Below, piece by piece: positions 57,852 through 64,000 of a stretch of DNA of 64,000 nt. The DNA is from Alphaproteobacteria bacterium (GTDB lineage Bacteria > Pseudomonadota > Alphaproteobacteria > Micavibrionales > UBA2020), in assembly GCA_025934695.1 (NCBI GenBank), contig JAICWS010000002.1, forward strand, positions 682,001 through 746,000, given 5' to 3'. A program made the translations under genes and the position numbers. Numbering within the stretch: the stretch's first letter is position 1; the number at the start of each line of letters is the position of its first letter. Under the pieces are notes generated by a model. It ran no database searches and was not told where the DNA came from. It saw only the letters and a list, made by a program, of their open reading frames with translations.

Positions 57852-59153
57852 ATGAATAAGCCGGATGAACAAGGGCCCGCCGCGCAGGCGGGCCCGCTTC
57901 CGCGCGTCATCATCGTCGGCGCGGGTTTCGGTGGCCTGGCGGCGGCGCAAGCGCTGTCGCGCGCGAAGACGGAGGTCACTGTCATTGACCGGCACAATTA
58001 TCACCTGTTCCAGCCTTTGCTCTATCAGGTGGCGACGGCGGCCTTGTCGCCCGCCGATATTGCCTGGCCGATCCGGCATATCCTGAAAACGCAGAAGAAC
58101 ACGGTAGTGCTGCTCGACGCCGTCAGCGGCATCGACCGGAAGACGCGCATGGTGCGCACGGACGGCGGGCGCAGCCTCCCTTATGACTACCTGATCCTCG
58201 CAACCGGCGCACAGCATAGTTATTTCGGCCATGACGATTGGGAAAAGAACGCGCCCGGCCTCAAAACCGTCTCCGACGCCACTTCTCTGCGGCAGAAAAT
58301 ATTGCTGGCCTTCGAGCGGGCGGAAGGGGAGAGCGATCTCCAAAAGCGGGCGGCGCTACTCACCTTCGTCATTGTGGGCGCCGGGCAAACGGGCGTGGAA
58401 ATGGCAGGCGCCATCGCCGAACTCGCGCGGCATTCCATCGTCGATGACTTCAGACATATCGAACCCGGCTCGTCGCGCATTCTGCTGGTGGAGGCGGGAC
58501 CGCGCATTTTACCGGCGCTGGAGGAAAAACTCGCCGCCAAGGCGCAACAGACGCTGGAGAAAATGGGCGTCGAGATGATGCTGAAGGCGCGCGTGGATAA
58601 TGTCGACGACGGCGGCGTGTCCGTGGGCGGCCAGCATATCGCCGCCAAAACGGTGATCTGGGCCGCCGGGGTCAAGGCCTCCCCGGTTGCGGAATGGCTG
58701 GGCGTGCAGGCCGACAAATCGGGCCGCGTCAGCGTGGACCAAAACCTGAATATCGCGGGCGACGACCGCATCTTCATTATCGGCGACGCGGCGTCCTTCA
58801 CGCCGGATAAGGCCGCGCACCCGCTGCCCGGCGTTGCGGCGGTGGCGAAGCAAATGGGCGCCTATGCGGGCAAGCGCATCCGTGCCGCCATCGAGAGCGG
58901 CAAGATTCCCGGCCCGTTCCATTACAAAGATGTTGGCACCGTCGCCGCCATCGGCCGGAACCATGCTATCGTCGTGCTGCCGCACCTGAAGGTCAGCGGG
59001 CTGATCGGCTGGCTGATGTGGAGCGCGTCGCACATTTTCTTCCTGATCGGGCTGCGCAACCGGATGTTCGTGGCGCTTACCTGGCTGTGGCAATATGTGA
59101 CCTGGCAGCGCGGCGCGCGGCTGATCACGACCGAAAATCCGCACCAGGAATGA
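57852..59153 (+). CDS. Type II NADH dehydrogenase (NAD(P)/FAD-dependent oxidoreductase)
   Basis: 433 aa; VIIVGAGFGGLAAAQALS, HNYHLFQPLLYQVATAALSPADIAWPIR, VIVGAGQTGVEMAGAIAEL, FIIGDAAS. Confidence 0.94.
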   Translation: MNKPDEQGPAAQAGPLPRVIIVGAGFGGLAAAQALSRAKTEVTVIDRHNYHLFQPLLYQVATAALSPADIAWPIRHILKTQKNTVVLLDAVSGIDRKTRMVRTDGGRSLPYDYLILATGAQHSYFGHDDWEKNAPGLKTVSDATSLRQKILLAFERAEGESDLQKRAALLTFVIVGAGQTGVEMAGAIAELARHSIVDDFRHIEPGSSRILLVEAGPRILPALEEKLAAKAQQTLEKMGVEMMLKARVDNVDDGGVSVGGQHIAAKTVIWAAGVKASPVAEWLGVQADKSGRVSVDQNLNIAGDDRIFIIGDAASFTPDKAAHPLPGVAAVAKQMGAYAGKRIRAAIESGKIPGPFHYKDVGTVAAIGRNHAIVVLPHLKVSGLIGWLMWSASHIFFLIGLRNRMFVALTWLWQYVTWQRGARLITTENPHQE

Positions 59154-59348
59154 CAATGATTATGGAATATAATGAGCGTCTTTGCATCCGGCGCTAAGAT
59201 CCCAATTCTCTGGAATAAACTCCTTTTTCTTGAGCCGCTGGTTACGAAAAACCAGTTGACTGTCCATAACCTCGCTTTATCCTGTCAGCATTATAAAAAG
59301 ACTATTCAACGAATAATTCGATCGCCCGTAGGCCAGAGGGATGTTGGC

Positions 59349-61328
59349 ATGCGCAACAAGCAGCGACTGAAAAGCAGCACGATGCTGAGCAGCAGCGCGA
59401 CCTATCAGCGCGAGCTTCTCGACGCCCTGATCAACGGCAATGCCGAGCGCGAGAAAATCCTGCGCGCGCTTTTCGGCGCGACCGCGAATGACAATGCGGC
59501 GGGGCAGGGACCGTCCAACGATAATGCCAAAACAGAAACGCGCTGGGACCGCCTCCGCGACAATAAAGAACCGATGTCGATGCGGGATCTTGCCGCGGCC
59601 ATCAAGGCCCTTGGCGCGGCGGAAGGCTCCATCGACGCCGTAAAGCTCGGCGACCAGCGCAAATCGCCGCTGGCGCAGAAGGAATTCTATGACGCCATCC
59701 AGAAAGGCGCGGCGGACACCGAGATCATAAAGAAGCAGTTCCTCACCTTGCGCGACGAGGCGAAGAAGCAGAAAGGCTATCTGTCGAAAGCCTTCAATAT
59801 CTTCAGCCGCGAAAAGCCCATCGAGGCTGTGCTGGAAAACGTCCAGTCGTTCGAGAAATACTGCCACACGAACGGCATCAGCTTCGACGATGTCAGCCAG
59901 CAGATGGTGGCCGGCGAAAAACCCAAGACCAAGTGGGACAAGATCAACGAATTCCGCTTCCTGATCGCCGCCGCCGGCGGCGCGGCGCTGGGGCTTGCCG
60001 GCATTAGTGTCATGGCGCATGTGGCGCCGCTCGCCGTCGTGCCGGGGCTGTTCTTCAAGGCGCTGCCCTATTTCGCTGTGCCTTTCATGGGCCTCAATAT
60101 CTTCCGCGCCTTCGCGGAAAAGAATATCAGCCAGGAAGCGGAGACTTTCTGCCGCTTCGGCGCGATGATGCTCTGCGGCTTCCTGATCGGCGCCGGCGTG
60201 ACTTCGCTGATGGCGGGCATGCTGCCGCACCTGGCGGCAGGCGCTGCCGGCGCCGCGACGACCGCCGCCGCGAAAGAGGGTTTCAGTCCTTTCCATTACA
60301 TCATCCAGGTGATGATCGGCGGCGCCATCGGCTCGGGCATCTACAAGATGGCCAAGAACAAACTGAAGCCCGCGGACGAGCAGGCAGCGGCTTATGCCAG
60401 GAAAAACCGCGTCGCGAAAATTTTTGACAAGGCGGCCAGCCCCTTCATCAACCGCTATACGGCGCCAGCCATCGTCAAGGCCGGGCAGTGGGCCGAAAAG
60501 GCTGCCGGCTGGACCGACAAGGCTTTCGGCGGCTACATGAACTGGGTCGGTGCGCCCGCCGTGTTCCTGATGATGTCGGATACGTTCAGCAAGGGGTTTG
60601 GCCCGATGCTCGGCTATGCCGGATATTACGCGACCGTCTTCGCGGGCATGGGCATCTGCATGGCGGCGCTGGCCGCCACCGATTACCTCGTCTACCGCAC
60701 GCGTCGCATCAAGGACATGAAGGCGATTGGCAAGACGGTCGGCACGGCCTTCAGCATGTCGTCCGGTGTCGCCACCATGCCGACGACCAAGGAAAGCCTG
60801 CGCATTATGGGCGTGCCACGCGCGACGCGCGAATCCATCGTTCCTTTAAGCGCGAATTTCAACATGCTCGGCACCTCGCTTTATCTCGGCACCACGGTCT
60901 TCGCCGCGAATTATATTTTCGGCCATACCATGGACCTCATGCACAAGATCGCGGTCGCCGCCATCGTCGCGCTGCACGGCTACGGCGCGCCTGGTATGCC
61001 TTCCTCGAACCTCAGCCTGCTGGCGCCCGTGCTGGGCCTCACCGGCCTGTCGAACCAGGCGATCCAGAAGGTCTATGACATGGTGATTCCCGGCGACCGT
61101 CTGCTCGACATGTCGCAGACGGCGGTCAACGTGTGGGGCGACATGACGATCGCGCTCGGCAAGCATCGCCGCGACGTCAAACGCCGCGCCAAGCGCATCA
61201 AGAAAATCCGTGACAAGCGCCTGACCGGAAAGAAAGACGAAGTGCCCGCGCAAACGCCGCAGTCCGCGCCGCAACCGGCGCTCAAACAGCCCGCTTCGCT
61301 GGCGCCCCCGCCTGCGCCAAAACCTTAA
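59349..61328 (+). CDS. Divergent SDF-type (dicarboxylate/amino acid:cation symporter-like) membrane protein with long soluble N-terminus
   Basis: Start set at MRNKQRLKSS (59349); MSSGVATMPTTKESLRIMGVP, PLSANFNMLGTSLYLG, GAPGMPSSNLSLLAPVLGLTGL, DRLLDMSQTAVNVWGDM parallel SDF signature segments. Confidence 0.75.
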   Translation: MRNKQRLKSSTMLSSSATYQRELLDALINGNAEREKILRALFGATANDNAAGQGPSNDNAKTETRWDRLRDNKEPMSMRDLAAAIKALGAAEGSIDAVKLGDQRKSPLAQKEFYDAIQKGAADTEIIKKQFLTLRDEAKKQKGYLSKAFNIFSREKPIEAVLENVQSFEKYCHTNGISFDDVSQQMVAGEKPKTKWDKINEFRFLIAAAGGAALGLAGISVMAHVAPLAVVPGLFFKALPYFAVPFMGLNIFRAFAEKNISQEAETFCRFGAMMLCGFLIGAGVTSLMAGMLPHLAAGAAGAATTAAAKEGFSPFHYIIQVMIGGAIGSGIYKMAKNKLKPADEQAAAYARKNRVAKIFDKAASPFINRYTAPAIVKAGQWAEKAAGWTDKAFGGYMNWVGAPAVFLMMSDTFSKGFGPMLGYAGYYATVFAGMGICMAALAATDYLVYRTRRIKDMKAIGKTVGTAFSMSSGVATMPTTKESLRIMGVPRATRESIVPLSANFNMLGTSLYLGTTVFAANYIFGHTMDLMHKIAVAAIVALHGYGAPGMPSSNLSLLAPVLGLTGLSNQAIQKVYDMVIPGDRLLDMSQTAVNVWGDMTIALGKHRRDVKRRAKRIKKIRDKRLTGKKDEVPAQTPQSAPQPALKQPASLAPPPAPKP

Positions 61329-61739
61329 GAATGACGCGCTGATTCGCGCCTGCCGCGCGTTGTCCTGCGCAAAAGTACCTTGCGTATCGGCAATGTTGGC
61401 AATGTTCAGCGGTGCAAAAACGGTTTGGTTCCAAAGTTTTTCAAAAAACTGGCGCCTGAAACTCAATCAATTTCCGGCACTTGCAAAACCATGCGCTGGT
61501 TTGAAAATATTTTTTAGGCGCGCAGATTAAATCTTCGCCATTTCCTCCGCAAAGCTGGAAATCCCGTACCGTAAGTTGTAAAATAACCTTATAGGGATGG
61601 CACAGAAGACCGTTTCCGAATCGTTGAACTCCCTGCTGCCTGCCTCGATCGATCGGAAACCGCCGCAACCCCTGGCGTTACCAGGCAATGGACTTGCAGA
61701 GCAAAAAGGCACAGGGCAAGAAACACAAAGGACACGAAC

Positions 61740-62120
61740 ATGAGCAAGAAACTGATCATCGCTTTCCTGGCTCTCGCCTTTGTCGCGGGCTCCGCATTTG
61801 CAGTCCCGGCAAAAGCCGACTGGGATCACCATCACAACATCATTTACCGTGACGTCGGCCACCACCGGTATCGCGGCTATTGGCACAACGGCGTCTTTAT
61901 CAACCTGGGCCTGGCCGATGTGCCGGTTGCCTATGCGCCGGCCTATGCACCTGCTTACGTACCGCCGCCTGCCTACTATCCGCCCCAGCCAGCTTATTAT
62001 TATCCGCCCGCGCCGGTTTACTATCCGCCCGCGTACTATCCCGGCTATTACCCCACGGCCTATTTCATGGGGATGCCGGTCACCGGGATCGGCCTCGGCC
62101 TGAACTTCCGGATTAGGTAA
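61740..62120 (+). CDS. Small secreted Tyr/Pro/Ala-rich protein
   Basis: 126 aa; signal peptide MSKKLIIAFLALAFVAGSAFA; repeats YAPAYAPAYVPPPAYYPPQPAYYYPPAPVYYPPAYYPGYYP. Confidence 0.7.
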   Translation: MSKKLIIAFLALAFVAGSAFAVPAKADWDHHHNIIYRDVGHHRYRGYWHNGVFINLGLADVPVAYAPAYAPAYVPPPAYYPPQPAYYYPPAPVYYPPAYYPGYYPTAYFMGMPVTGIGLGLNFRIR

Positions 62121-62137
62121 GCATCCGCTATTTGCCC

Positions 62138-62178
62138 GCCCGGAATGCGCCACAAGGCCATTCCGGGCGTTGCATTTT
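62138..62178 (+). terminator. Probable terminator after the Tyr/Pro-rich gene
   Basis: GCCCGGAATG (62138-62147) / CATTCCGGGC (62159-62168) followed by gttgcattttt. Confidence 0.65.
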
Positions 62179-62233
62179 TGGATTCGGGAAAATGAACGCG
62201 CGGTATTACGCTTCCGCCGATTGTTTGCTATAA

Positions 62234-63289
<1,056 letters not shown>

Positions 63290-63290
63290 C

Positions 63291-64000
63291 ATGACCGCCT
63301 GCAAACTGACCGCGACCGTCAAGGCCGGTGGCTGCGCCGCGAAGCTAAGCCCGAAGATCCTTCATCGGGTCCTGTCGACCATGCCGAAACAGGCGAACCA
63401 GAATGTGCTCGTCGGCTTCGACACGGCGGACGATGCGGGCATCTATCGTTTGTCGAAGGATACGGCGCTGGTCCAGACCGTCGATTTCTTCACGCCCATC
63501 GTCGACGACCCGTTCACCTTCGGCGGCATTGCGGCGGCGAATGCGGTCAGCGATGTGTATGCCATGGGCGGCAAGCCGCTCACGGCTCTGTCCATCCTCG
63601 CCTGGCCGGCGGCGGAAGACGCGAAGATACTGGAAAAAATTCTGGCGGGCGGCCTCGCCAAGCTGAAAGAGGCTGGCTGCGCCATCATCGGCGGCCACAG
63701 CATCAACGATCCCGAGATCAAGTTCGGCTATGCCATCACCGGCGTCGTGCATCCCGGCAAATACAAGCCCAACGCGGGCGCGAAAACGGGCGATGTGCTG
63801 GTGCTGACAAAGAAGATCGGCACCGGCGTTATCACTACCGCGCTCAAGCGCGGCATGGCGAAGAAGAAACATGTCGATGGCGCGATCGCCTCCATGCTGA
63901 CGCTGAACCGCGCGGCGGCGGAAGCGATGGCCGACCTCGATGTCCATGGGCTGACCGATGTCACCGGTTTCGGCCTGCTGGGGCATGCCCGAGAAATGGC
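63291..64000 (+). CDS. selD: Selenide, water dikinase (SelD), truncated by window end
   Basis: ATG 63291, open to the window end; TATVKAGGCAAKLSPKILHRVL, VDFFTPIVDDPFTFGGIAAANAVSDVYAMGGKPLTALSI, HGLTDVTGFGLLGHA. Confidence 0.92.
   Translation, partial: MTACKLTATVKAGGCAAKLSPKILHRVLSTMPKQANQNVLVGFDTADDAGIYRLSKDTALVQTVDFFTPIVDDPFTFGGIAAANAVSDVYAMGGKPLTALSILAWPAAEDAKILEKILAGGLAKLKEAGCAIIGGHSINDPEIKFGYAITGVVHPGKYKPNAGAKTGDVLVLTKKIGTGVITTALKRGMAKKKHVDGAIASMLTLNRAAAEAMADLDVHGLTDVTGFGLLGHAREM

Noticed and set aside
61650-61740. EcfG-like GGAAA-N16-CGTT upstream of the Tyr/Pro-rich gene
   Set aside because: -35 mismatch at the highly conserved final C; not distinguishable from chance.
63309-63340. 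Selenocysteine in the SelD active site
   Set aside because: The residue in KAGGCAAK is encoded by TGC (Cys), not TGA.

Overview
This looks like a chromosomal window from a GC-rich alphaproteobacterium, inferred from gene content and promoter/operator types. No rRNA, tRNA, CRISPR array, phage or transposase was recognised. Main blocks: (1) a 5' end of a divergent adenylosuccinate synthetase (minus), a VWA protein, ArsR + tandem-SRPBCC genes and an MHYT-PAS-PAS histidine kinase. (2) An HxlR regulator divergent from an azoreductase / NmrA-like / DODA-type dioxygenase operon. (3) A type III polyketide synthase flanked by two methyltransferases. (4) A UdgX-type uracil-DNA glycosylase divergent from imuA-imuB-dnaE2; two GAAC-N7-GAAC LexA boxes overlay a TTGACA-N18-TATACT promoter. 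(5) A large glycogen/trehalose region made of treZ + amylo-1,6-glucosidase (minus), glgX-malQ-glgB-treY (plus), and a long minus operon glgC-glgA-DUF892-CMD-PLD/VTT-EEP-DUF892. (6) A six-gene plus-strand operon with a LuxI-type acyl-homoserine-lactone synthase, an unknown protein, a fused E1 alpha/beta 2-oxoacid dehydrogenase, a minimal E2 acyltransferase, an RHH protein and a degenerate receiver protein. (7) A DMT-like transporter with an extra C-terminal membrane domain, an acetoacetate decarboxylase-NDH-2 pair, a divergent SDF-type transporter lacking key residues, mdh and a truncated selD. The strongest candidate for an undescribed system is the luxI-E1-E2 operon. It is preceded by an exact match to the alphaproteobacterial general stress response sigma-EcfG promoter (GGAAC-N17-CGTT). 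Similar promoters occur before treZ, a cupredoxin lipoprotein, imuA and, with one mismatch, a repeat-rich stress protein and glgC. All family assignments come from reading motifs by eye; no searches were run.
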